Of a DNA stretch of 20,153 nucleotides, positions 8,018 to 14,843 are shown piece by piece (the first letter of the stretch is position 1; each line of letters begins with the position of its first letter). This stretch comes from UBA6183 sp964545895. GTDB taxonomy: Bacteria > Bacteroidota > Bacteroidia > UKL13-3. The translations under genes and the position numbers were made by a program. Under the pieces are notes generated by a model. That model did no database searches, was not told where the DNA came from, and saw only the letters and a program-made list of their open reading frames with translations. Location of the stretch: the NCBI GenBank assembly GCA_964545895.1, contig CAZJHS010000055.1, positions 1-20,153 of the forward strand, given 5' to 3'.

Positions 8018-8605
8018 TTACTCCGCATGTTGCATGCCTTCGTTAAAGCAATGGCGGCAACGTGCTTCGTAAGTATCTTTTTCGCCCAACATTACTTGGT
8101 TGGTATCAGTGGTTTTTCTAAACGAGTGGGTGGCCAAATCGCCACAAACCATGCAAATAGCATTTACTTTAGTTACATATTCGGCAATGGCCATTAAGGC
8201 GGGCATGGGTCCAAAAGGCTTACCTAAATAATCCATATCAAGCCCTGCAACAATAACACGTATGCCTTTTTGGGCTAAAGTTTCGCACACATAAACAATT
8301 TCTGCATCAAAAAACTGTGCCTCATCAATGCCCACCACATCGGCATCTTGGCACATTAATAAAATATTTAACGAGCTGCTTACTGGTATTGATGCCACTG
8401 CATTGCTGTTGTGCGAAACAACTTCAGTTTCGTGGTAACGCGTATCCACAGCGGGTTTGTATATCTCTACACGCAAGTTAGCAATACGTGCTCGGGTAAT
8501 TCTGCGTATAAGTTCCTCGGTTTTTCCCGAGAACATAGAGCCGCAGATAACCTCTATCCAGCCTTTTTTGTGCGATGTATTTTTTAATCGTGGTTCTAAA
8601 AACAT
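8018..8605 (-). CDS. tdk: Thymidine kinase (type II)
   Basis: Thymidine kinase phosphorylates thymidine to dTMP with ATP in the pyrimidine salvage pathway, in the cytosol. The 195 residues show every type II landmark. Walker A is GSMFSGKT (22-29), and the Walker B/catalytic region is DEAQFF (94-99) with the presumed base Glu95. GLDMDYLGKPFGPMP (121-135) precedes the substrate lasso region. The zinc ligands are Cys151/Cys154 and Cys183/Cys186. Length is typical for the family. The ATG is at 8605-8603 on the minus strand, and the promoter is shared back to back with the gene at 8684. Confidence 0.96.
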   Translation of the reverse strand: MFLEPRLKNTSHKKGWIEVICGSMFSGKTEELIRRITRARIANLRVEIYKPAVDTRYHETEVVSHNSNAVASIPVSSSLNILLMCQDADVVGIDEAQFFDAEIVYVCETLAQKGIRVIVAGLDMDYLGKPFGPMPALMAIAEYVTKVNAICMVCGDLATHSFRKTTDTNQVMLGEKDTYEARCRHCFNEGMQHAE

Positions 8606-8617
8606 GTGTAGTGCAAG

Positions 8618-8669
8618 GTTACAAAATAGTTTATTTTTTCGATTGGTTTCTTTTTCACAAATTTGTAAC
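8618..8669. promoter_or_regulatory. Divergent promoter region with mirrored TTTGTAAC elements
   Basis: The 78-bp gap between divergent tdk and the 8684 gene carries TTTGTAAC facing each gene: 8662-8669 on the + strand, and 8625-8618 on the minus strand. On the minus strand it reads CTATTTTGTAAC and on the plus strand CAAATTTGTAAC. Each is a near match to the phylum's -7 element with the same downstream TAAC. The right copy also sits in a 10-bp perfect palindrome, ACAAATTTGT (8657-8666). Clear -33 elements are not visible. Confidence 0.4.
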
Positions 8670-8683
8670 GGTTAATCACAAGC

Positions 8684-9571
8684 ATGAACTTAAAAGAAGC
8701 ACAACATAAACTTAGCGCTGATATTTCTCAATTATACGAAACCTATCAGCTAATCAGCAAAAGCAAACAACAATTTAACGAGTTGGATGTGGCTTTGCTG
8801 CAACAACAATTGTTGTACGTTTATCACTCGCTATTAAAAGTGCAGGGGCAGTTGGCACACCTACCTCCTGGTACCGTTAATGCAGAAGAGGTTTTACCTA
8901 TGGCTGGTTTAACTCCCGAACCTTTGGTACAACAACCTATTTTGGTAGAGCCCGAGGTAGTGATGGAAAGCATGGTTGAACCAATTGTTGCCACAGAGCC
9001 AGAACCTCAACCTGTGATGGAAAGCGTTGTAGAAGAACTTGAAAAAGAAGAGGCTCCAATAACCAAAGAATTAAAGTTTGAGTTTACACCAAATACCATT
9101 ACCGAAACCGAACCAACGCTTGATGATTTAGAGAAACTTATGCAAGCGCAAGAATTGGCCGAAGAACAAGCTAAACTTAATGATGAGTTAGAAGCATTTG
9201 AAGTGCAAACAACTTTGCCATTAGAGCCAGCAAAACCTTTAGTTGCCGAGGTTACACCAGTAGCCGAATTTTCTTTGTTAGATAAACTTTCGGCAGCCAT
9301 GCGCACACCAGATGTGGTGGAGAAAATTGCGCGCGAACAACAGCAAAGTTTAAAACAAGCCATCAATTTAAATAAGAAAATTGCGTTTGTAAATAACCTC
9401 TTTAACGAAAATACGGTAGAGTATGCCAAGGCCATTGAAAAGCTAAATGCATCAAGCACCTTGCACGAAGCCTTACGCTATTTTAACGAATTAAAACACC
9501 AATACAGTTGGAGTAACGAAAACGCTTTGGTAAAGGAACTGGAGCAGCTTATCGAAAAAAGATATTCTTAA
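8684..9571 (+). CDS. Hypothetical protein: N- and C-terminal helical domains with acidic Pro/Glu linker
   Basis: I do not recognise a named family; similar proteins occur in Bacteroidota as hypotheticals. The 295 residues divide into three parts. Residues 1-62 are a helical, Gln-rich, coiled-coil-like segment. Residues about 63-195 are a low-complexity linker rich in Glu, Pro and Val (repeats resembling EPxPVMES), probably disordered. Residues about 200-295 are a compact helical domain (LNKKIAFVNNLFN, IEKLNASSTLHEALRYFNEL, VKELEQLIEKRYS) that looks like the conserved core. There is no signal peptide or membrane segment. It probably acts as a cytosolic tether or adaptor. It starts at ATG 8684 and ends at a strong terminator 5 bp past the stop, so it is a single-gene transcript. 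Confidence 0.7.
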   Translation: MNLKEAQHKLSADISQLYETYQLISKSKQQFNELDVALLQQQLLYVYHSLLKVQGQLAHLPPGTVNAEEVLPMAGLTPEPLVQQPILVEPEVVMESMVEPIVATEPEPQPVMESVVEELEKEEAPITKELKFEFTPNTITETEPTLDDLEKLMQAQELAEEQAKLNDELEAFEVQTTLPLEPAKPLVAEVTPVAEFSLLDKLSAAMRTPDVVEKIAREQQQSLKQAINLNKKIAFVNNLFNENTVEYAKAIEKLNASSTLHEALRYFNELKHQYSWSNENALVKELEQLIEKRYS

Positions 9572-9575
9572 ACAT

Positions 9576-9609
9576 AAAAAAGTCCCGAAGGTAACTTCGG
9601 GACTTTTTT
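9576..9609. terminator. Bidirectional terminator between convergent genes
   Basis: A perfect 15-bp stem (9576-9590 with 9595-9609) closes a GTAA loop. The six-A and six-T ends around the GTCCCGAAG core make it work from both sides. It ends the 8684 gene on the + strand and the holB-ricT-gldH operon on the - strand, overlapping neither coding region. Confidence 0.93.
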
Positions 9610-9610
9610 G

Positions 9611-10081
9611 TTATTCTGCTATTGCTTCTTCTACTCTAATGCCGGCTGCTTTTACATGTGTTAAGGTATCATCGCGCATGTTTTGTTCTAACTCAAAACG
9701 GTAAAAACCTTGTTGCGGAAATTTAACTTTTTTAAAGGCCGGAAACTGATAATCGTAAATATCGCCTAAGCCACTTCCCAACCATTTTCCACTTTCATCA
9801 GCTAATCTAATTTCAATTCTGCGTTGGTCTGTTTTTTTATCGGGGTTGGTAGTATGTACCCACATAAAAATATTGCTGTATTTATAATCAGCATCAACCC
9901 TAAGATTTACATACACATTATAAAGTTTGGTAGTGTCTTTAATGCGCACATCAAACGGAATACGTGTTTTGTAGTGCCACGTATTACTTTCTAACGTTTT
10001 ATTTTCGTCAAAAACACGGGCATTATCGCATGCGCTTAATCCCAATACTAAAATAATAGCTGCTGCAAAAGTGTATTTCAT
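9611..10081 (-). CDS. gldH: Gliding motility / T9SS-associated lipoprotein GldH
   Basis: GldH is a periplasm-facing lipoprotein required for gliding and for type IX secretion in Flavobacterium; homologues also occur in Bacteroidota that do not glide. The 156 residues begin with a lipoprotein signal peptide ending in the lipobox LSAC, with Cys18 as the acylation site. Family features follow: the early W-HYK segment, VNLRVDADYKYSNIFMWV, and GKWLGSGLGDIYDYQ, then MRDDTLTHVKAAGIRVE near the C-terminus. The start codon lies 3 bp after the ricT-like stop, so it is read as the last gene of that operon. Association with holB and PSP1 genes is what I recall for gldH in this phylum. Confidence 0.88.
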   Translation of the reverse strand: MKYTFAAAIILVLGLSACDNARVFDENKTLESNTWHYKTRIPFDVRIKDTTKLYNVYVNLRVDADYKYSNIFMWVHTTNPDKKTDQRRIEIRLADESGKWLGSGLGDIYDYQFPAFKKVKFPQQGFYRFELEQNMRDDTLTHVKAAGIRVEEAIAE

Positions 10082-10084
10082 AAA

Positions 10085-11557
10085 TTAAGCAGGTGGGTTG
10101 TTGTTGGTATTACTTGGTGGATTATTGCGATTACGGTTATTGTTGTTGCGATTGCGATTATTGCGGTTACGGTTATTACGCGGTTGGTTACCTTCTGGTC
10201 CGTTATTTTCGCGTGGAGCAGCGTTGTTATCTTTAGGCGTATTTATCGAAGCGTTTGTTGGGTTTGCATCGTTACGTGGCGCATTTCTATTTTCGCGTGG
10301 TGCGTTATTATCTCTGCGCTGTGCATTATCGCGGTTGTTACGTTGGTTATCGCGGGGTGCAGCTTCTTTACGTGGCGCTTGTTCGGTTCCAGGTTGTGCA
10401 TTGGTATCACGCGGTTCGCGACTGCGATTGTTGTTGTTTTTGTTGCGGTTTTTATTGTTGCGTTTGTTTCCAGTTTTACGCTCGTCTAAACGAGTTAAGC
10501 TATCAAGGCCCATATCGTTTTTAAAGTCTAACTCCACAATAGCCACTTCTTTTTTCCTAATTACCAATTCTGGTTTCACACCATCTTTGTTTAGGTTAAT
10601 AAACTCACGAACTTGATCTACGTGGAAACTTTGCCACTCGGCACCAAACTCATGAATTGGCGCAAACCACATTAAGCGTTTTAAAATATCTGTTTTTACC
10701 AAGCGGTAAGCGCCTGTTTCAAACTCAACGGTTAAGTTATCCGTTTCAGGAAACTCGCGCCATGCTTCTAAATAAGAATCTAACTCAAAATTTAAGCAGC
10801 ATTTTAACTTGCCGCATTGTCCCGAAAGTTTTAACGGATTAAGCGATAAGTTTTGGTAACGTGCAGCGTTGGTATGTACCAATTTAAAATCGGTAAGCCA
10901 AGTACTGCAGCACAAATCACGTCCGCACGAGCCAATGGCACCAAGGCGTGCAGCCTCTTGGCGGTAACCAATTTGACGCATTTCAATACGTACTTTAAAC
11001 GAATCGGCAAGGCGTTTTATCAGTTCTCTAAAATCAACACGTTCTTCGGCAGTATAAAAGAAAGTAGCTTTGCGTCTATCACCACGATATTCTACATCAC
11101 TCAGTTTCATTTGTAATCCAAGTTCCATGGCAATGCTACGCGCTTTGTACATGGTAGGAATTTCCAAATCAAGATTCTCTTTGTATTTGGCTTCATCAGC
11201 CTCGTTAGCTCTGCGTACAATTTTTAAAAATGGATGTGTTTCGTAATCAGTTATACCAGCTTTTTTAAGCTGCAATTTTACTAATTCACCCTTTAGGGCT
11301 ACTTTACCAATATCGTATCCATTTTCGCCTTCAACTACTACCAACTCGTTGTTAGTAATATCAGCGCCATTGCTGTTTTTATAAAACTCTTTACGCGTGC
11401 CTTTAAATCTAACCTCTACTATGTCAAAAGGTTTCATATAAGCTGGTAAATCCATATCTACCAGCCAATCGTAGGTGTTTAATTTGTTACACCCACCTGT
11501 ACTACATCCACCAGAACTACATCCTCCGGTACTGCATCCTCCAGTTCCACAACCCAT
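10085..11557 (-). CDS. ricT: PSP1-domain protein, RicT/YaaT homologue with Cys-repeat N-terminus
   Basis: The core is a PSP1 domain as in Bacillus RicT (YaaT), part of a complex that binds Fe-S clusters and affects mRNA processing and development. Core motifs are GAIGSCGRDLCC (206-217) and SGQCGKLKCC (245-254), with six cysteines of the kind seen in RicT. Two additions stand out. Residues 1-23 place Cys at 3, 8, 13, 18 and 23, an exact five-residue period of (S)xGGC units. Residues 361-490 are a basic, disordered tail of Asn, Arg and Pro. Total length is 490 residues, against about 275 for Bacillus RicT. The protein is cytosolic. The gene sits between holB and gldH. Partners RicA and RicF are not in the window, so function is inferred from the core domain only. 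Confidence 0.88.
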   Translation of the reverse strand: MGCGTGGCSTGGCSSGGCSTGGCNKLNTYDWLVDMDLPAYMKPFDIVEVRFKGTRKEFYKNSNGADITNNELVVVEGENGYDIGKVALKGELVKLQLKKAGITDYETHPFLKIVRRANEADEAKYKENLDLEIPTMYKARSIAMELGLQMKLSDVEYRGDRRKATFFYTAEERVDFRELIKRLADSFKVRIEMRQIGYRQEAARLGAIGSCGRDLCCSTWLTDFKLVHTNAARYQNLSLNPLKLSGQCGKLKCCLNFELDSYLEAWREFPETDNLTVEFETGAYRLVKTDILKRLMWFAPIHEFGAEWQSFHVDQVREFINLNKDGVKPELVIRKKEVAIVELDFKNDMGLDSLTRLDERKTGNKRNNKNRNKNNNNRSREPRDTNAQPGTEQAPRKEAAPRDNQRNNRDNAQRRDNNAPRENRNAPRNDANPTNASINTPKDNNAAPRENNGPEGNQPRNNRNRNNRNRNNNNRNRNNPPSNTNNNPPA

Positions 11558-11606
11558 GTTGTTATATATTTTTAATTAATACAGTAAAATAACTTGATGT
11601 GCCAAT

Positions 11607-11623
11607 GTGCTATAAATTAGCAC
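11607..11623. repeat. Small inverted repeat at the holB stop
   Basis: GTGCTA (11607-11612) and TAGCAC (11618-11623) form a 6-bp perfect stem with a 5-nt loop, touching the last base of the holB stop codon. No T-run follows on either strand, so it is not a normal terminator. It might be an RNA processing site between holB and the ricT-like gene, or chance. Confidence 0.3.
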
Positions 11624-12753
11624 TATGCACTTTTCTGCCTATTCAGCAGCCTGCCAATATACAAAGAAAGATTTAAAAAGGTTATTTTCAAATCAGCATT
11701 ACGCTCTAAGTGCATGGTACTTTGGTTAATAAGCTGCACAATGGCGGGTATGTTTTCTTCGGTTAAAGCAGCGCTAAATTTGCTAATAAACTCTTTTTCT
11801 TGCTGGTTTAGGCGCAATAAACTTTCGTTACCAAACTTGTAAATAAAGCAAGCCCTAAGCATGTGTTGGCTGTATGCCAAATAGCTTTTTAAAAACTCAC
11901 GACCTTCACCAGCTGTGCCTTCAACCCAACTGGTTAGTTTATCTAACTCTCTGCGGGCATTGTAACATAAGCGCATCCAGGTACTAAATAACTCAAAATA
12001 ATTGGCATGCCCAGCTTGCAGTAAAGTAGTGGCTTGCACTAAACTACCTTCGGCAATGCGTGCAATGGCTGCTGCATTTTCGGCCGGAGTTTCAAACTTT
12101 TGAATTAAATAATCGGTTACATCTTCTTCTTTTAAAGCCGGAATACGCATGGTTTGCGCCCTCGATAAAATAGTAGCAATAACCCTATCAGCATCTTGTG
12201 CAACCAATAAAATTAAAGTTTGCGGAGGTGGCTCTTCCAATAGTTTTAGTAAAATATTGCCTTCTGTTCGTAAATACTCAGGTAACCAAATAATAACCGT
12301 TTTGTATTTAGCTTCATAAGGTTTTAAGCCCAACTTACGTATTACATCGCGGCACTCTTCGGCCGTTATATTGCCTTGTTTTTTACCTTCGGCATCAAGG
12401 CTTAATAGCCACTCAAGCTCGCTTAGGTAAGGGTTTTTGGTAAAAGCTTCGCGCCAATTTTCTATAAACTCATTGCTTAGTTTTTTCTTTTCAATAGCAA
12501 TGGTTGGAAACGTAAAATGTAAATCGGGGTGAACCAATTTGGTAAACTTAATACATGATGCGCAATTGCCGCAACTATCTGTGGCAGTAGCATTGGGGCA
12601 ATTTATATATTGTGCATATGCTAATGCTAATGGCAGTGCGCCTACACCTTCGGGGCCTAAAAACAATTGGGTATGGCTAATACGTCCGTTTTGTACGGTT
12701 TGTATCAGTTTTTCTTTAATTGCGTGTTGGCCAACTATGTCTTTAAATTGCAT
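11623..12753 (-). CDS. holB: DNA polymerase III subunit delta' (clamp-loader ATPase-like)
   Basis: This 376-residue AAA+ protein is the delta' subunit of the clamp loader, which loads the beta sliding clamp at primed DNA. The N-terminus MQFKDIVGQHAIKEKL is typical of DnaX/HolB proteins. A zinc module has Cys52, Cys61, Cys64 and Cys67. The P-loop position reads GPEGVGAL (33-40) and lacks the Lys and Ser/Thr needed for ATP use, as expected for delta' and unlike gamma/tau. The arginine-finger region TILSRAQ has SRA in place of the usual SRC. LLKLLEEPPP precedes it. It is first in a three-gene minus-strand set, with 65 bp to the ricT-like gene. A weak -7-like TAGTTTTA lies on the minus strand about 20 bp upstream. 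Confidence 0.9.
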   Translation of the reverse strand: MQFKDIVGQHAIKEKLIQTVQNGRISHTQLFLGPEGVGALPLALAYAQYINCPNATATDSCGNCASCIKFTKLVHPDLHFTFPTIAIEKKKLSNEFIENWREAFTKNPYLSELEWLLSLDAEGKKQGNITAEECRDVIRKLGLKPYEAKYKTVIIWLPEYLRTEGNILLKLLEEPPPQTLILLVAQDADRVIATILSRAQTMRIPALKEEDVTDYLIQKFETPAENAAAIARIAEGSLVQATTLLQAGHANYFELFSTWMRLCYNARRELDKLTSWVEGTAGEGREFLKSYLAYSQHMLRACFIYKFGNESLLRLNQQEKEFISKFSAALTEENIPAIVQLINQSTMHLERNADLKITFLNLSLYIGRLLNRQKSA

Positions 12754-12915
12754 ATTATGGTGGTAAAAATAAAACTATGTAAGCACGCATAAAAGAAAAA
12801 CTTACCTGCTTTCCATCTATTGCAGTAATTAATTGATAATAAATTTTTTACAGAGGTCTGTTAATTATGTTTTTTTTGCGTGTTAAATAAAAGTGAATAA
12901 TAAATGCAACCCACA

Positions 12916-12958
12916 TTGCCGTTAATATGTCATTATAATAGTATTTTGTAAATACTAT
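12916..12958 (+). promoter_or_regulatory. Promoter overlapped by a perfect palindrome before the small protein gene
   Basis: ATAGTATTT (12938-12946) and AAATACTAT (12950-12958) are perfect 9-bp inverted repeats with a 3-bp centre, TGT. The same bases contain TATTTTG (12942-12948), resembling the phylum's -7 element, with a possible -33 TTG at 12916-12918. An inverted repeat on the -7 region is the layout of a repressor operator. It could alternatively form a 5' mRNA hairpin. The next ATG is 15 bp downstream. Confidence 0.45.
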
Positions 12959-12972
12959 AACCCAATTGCCTT

Positions 12973-13167
12973 ATGGTCAATAGACATATTCATATCATAC
13001 CAGATCATTTAAACCTCATGGATTTTGAGGATGATGAAATGCAGGCTGCTATGTACAAGGCTTTAGTTGATGCAATGAATACCAGCAACAACACCGACCA
13101 TGTAATTTTAGAAGAGCCCGAAGAATCTGGAATGAAGAAAAAGAAAAAACGGAATAAGCGAAAGTAA
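12973..13167 (+). CDS. Small charged protein, unknown function
   Basis: A 64-residue protein I do not recognise. The N-terminal half is acidic and helical (MDFEDDEMQAAMYKALVDAM). A short polar stretch and an acidic patch (LEEPEESG) follow, then an extremely basic tail (KKKKKRNKRK). It has no cysteines, signal peptide or membrane helix. The strong charge separation suggests nucleic-acid, ribosome or protein binding, but that is inference. Reality as a gene is supported by its own ATG, a promoter-like sequence with palindrome just upstream, and an intrinsic terminator about 30 bp past the stop, in a gap between two divergently placed operons. Confidence 0.65.
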   Translation: MVNRHIHIIPDHLNLMDFEDDEMQAAMYKALVDAMNTSNNTDHVILEEPEESGMKKKKKRNKRK

Positions 13168-13197
13168 ACTGCTTACCACCGTTAAACCACACGAACA

Positions 13198-13236
13198 AAA
13201 AAAGTCCGATAAGTATTTTAGCTATCGGACTTTTTT
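13198..13236. terminator. Bidirectional terminator between the small gene and rpoN
   Basis: GTCCGATA (13204-13211) pairs with TATCGGAC (13223-13230) around an 11-nt loop. It is flanked by an A-run (13198-13203) and a T-run (13231-13236) that extend the stem. It lies 30 bp past the small gene's stop and 20 bp past the rpoN stop on the opposite strand, so it serves both. Confidence 0.9.
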
Positions 13237-13256
13237 GCGTTAATAGCTTTTGGGCT

Positions 13257-14735
13257 TTAAATTTCTTTACGTAACCTAGCTACTGGAATATTTAACTGCT
13301 CGCGGTATTTAGCCACCGTTCTGCGGGCAATGTTGTAGCCTTTTTCTTTTAGTATTTCCATTAAACGCTCATCTGGTAAAGGTTTGCGTTTATCTTCGGC
13401 CTCAATGGCGTCTTTTAAAATTTTCTTTACCTCGCGGCTACTTACTTCTTCACCATCTTCGTTGGTAATACCCTCGCTAAAGAAAAACTTAAGCGGGATT
13501 ACCCCAAAATCAGTTTGTACATATTTGCTATTGGCTACGCGGCTAATGGTTGATATATCTAATCCTACTTTTTCGGCAATGTCTTTCAAAATCATGGGTT
13601 TCATTTTAGTTTCATCGCCTTCTTTAAAGTATTCGTATTGATGATGTAAAATGGCATTCATGGTAACCAATAAAGTATGTTGGCGTTGCCTAATGCTATC
13701 AATAAACCAACGTGCGCTATCTAGCTTTTGTTTAATAAACTGCACCGTTTGTTTAAGCTCTTTGCTAGGTTTTGGGTTAGCATCGTAGCCTTTTAGCGTT
13801 TCCATATAGTTGCGGCTAATGCGCAAATCTGGGGCATTGCGTGCAGTAAGTTGCACTTCTAATTTTCCGCTGTTTTCTACCAACACAAAATCGGGGTTTA
13901 TGTATTGGGGTTTGCTTGATGAAGCACTTTCGCCTGGTTTAGGATTTAAGTGGGTAATAACTGTAATGGCTTCTTTTAACTCCAGATCGGTAATTTTAAA
14001 ATGCTTAATTAATTTATCGTAGTGCTTTTTGGTAAAATCATCAAAGTAGTCGCGCAAAATATTTTCGGCCAAAATCACTTCTTTTTTAGCGTGATTTTTT
14101 CGCTTAAGTTGTAACAATAAGCACTCTTGTAAAGTTGTTGCAGCAATACCTGCGGGGTCTAACGATTGTATTTTGTGCAAGCAAATTGTCATTTCTTCCA
14201 TGCTTGCTTCCACATTTTGTGCAAAAGCTAAATCATTAATAATAGCATGTAAATCTCTGCGCAAGTAGCCATCATCATCAATGGTTCCAATAATTTGTGT
14301 ACCAATAATTTCTTCTCTTTCGTTGGCTGCAATGGCAATGTATTGCTCCAATAAACTATCATGAAAACTAGCGGCCTCGGCAAACGGAATATCCTTACGC
14401 TCTTCATCTTGTCCTTCATCACTTAAATGAAATCCTTCTGAGTCGTAATCGTCATTTACATATTCTTTTACATCAAAAGTGTCGTCAGCCAAATAATCTT
14501 CAACCGAAACATTTTCTTCGGCCTCAGTACCTTCAGCTATCTCTACTTCGTTCTCTACTTGTTCTTTTGGGGCAGCATCTTCATCATCGCCTTTAAGCAA
14601 TGCAGGGTTTTCAATAAGCTCATCATCAATGCGTTGTTGTAAATCAACGGCATTTAATTGCAACAATTTTATAAATTGTATTTGCTGAGGTGATAGCTTT
14701 TGTAACTGCTTTTGATATAGTCCTTGCTTTAACAT
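13257..14735 (-). CDS. rpoN: RNA polymerase sigma-54 factor RpoN
   Basis: Sigma-54 directs RNA polymerase to -24/-12 promoters and needs AAA+ activators to open them. The 492 residues show the full layout. Region I (about 1-48) has glutamine/leucine-rich helices in LYQKQLQKLSPQQIQFIKLL and ends ELIENPAL. Region II (about 49-115) is highly acidic. The core-binding region has LDPAGIAATTLQECLLLQL. A helix-turn-helix has DIAEKVGLDISTISRVANSK, and the RpoN box ARRTVAKYRE (470-479) reads the -24 element. It starts at ATG 14735. No activator gene and no properly spaced -24/-12 site was seen in the window, so its targets lie elsewhere. It is divergent from asnS. Confidence 0.96.
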   Translation of the reverse strand: MLKQGLYQKQLQKLSPQQIQFIKLLQLNAVDLQQRIDDELIENPALLKGDDEDAAPKEQVENEVEIAEGTEAEENVSVEDYLADDTFDVKEYVNDDYDSEGFHLSDEGQDEERKDIPFAEAASFHDSLLEQYIAIAANEREEIIGTQIIGTIDDDGYLRRDLHAIINDLAFAQNVEASMEEMTICLHKIQSLDPAGIAATTLQECLLLQLKRKNHAKKEVILAENILRDYFDDFTKKHYDKLIKHFKITDLELKEAITVITHLNPKPGESASSSKPQYINPDFVLVENSGKLEVQLTARNAPDLRISRNYMETLKGYDANPKPSKELKQTVQFIKQKLDSARWFIDSIRQRQHTLLVTMNAILHHQYEYFKEGDETKMKPMILKDIAEKVGLDISTISRVANSKYVQTDFGVIPLKFFFSEGITNEDGEEVSSREVKKILKDAIEAEDKRKPLPDERLMEILKEKGYNIARRTVAKYREQLNIPVARLRKEI

Positions 14736-14804
14736 AAATGGGGAATCAGTAAAAATTATGCCAATCTTTGTTAAAGTACGTAAACACTAGTATTTAAATA
14801 TTAT

Positions 14805-14812
14805 TATTTTCG
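14805..14812 (+). promoter_or_regulatory. Possible asnS -7 element
   Basis: TATTTTCG at 14805-14812 differs from TAnnTTTG by one base and lies 31 bp before the asnS ATG. No convincing -33 element is seen. The 108-bp rpoN-asnS gap shows no leader hairpin or T-box-like structure. Confidence 0.3.
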
Positions 14813-14843
14813 CACTTTCTTAATCTGCTAACAAAAGTAACAA

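Noticed and set aside
8457..8675. Open frame on the + strand over the tdk start
   Set aside because: It is antisense to well-conserved thymidine kinase sequence and shows no protein-like features.
9007..9459. Ser-rich open frame on the minus strand inside the 8684 gene
   Set aside because: It is a complement of the Glu/Pro-rich linker; the sense gene has the better start, promoter and terminator.
10098..10616. Long open frames (Leu/Arg-rich and others) on the + strand opposite the ricT-like gene
   Set aside because: They are the antisense reading of the low-complexity Asn/Arg tail. Composition is extreme, there is no start context, and the opposite strand encodes a clear PSP1 protein.
11607..11623. 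Hairpin after holB as a transcription terminator
   Set aside because: No T-run follows in the direction of transcription; kept only as a small inverted repeat.
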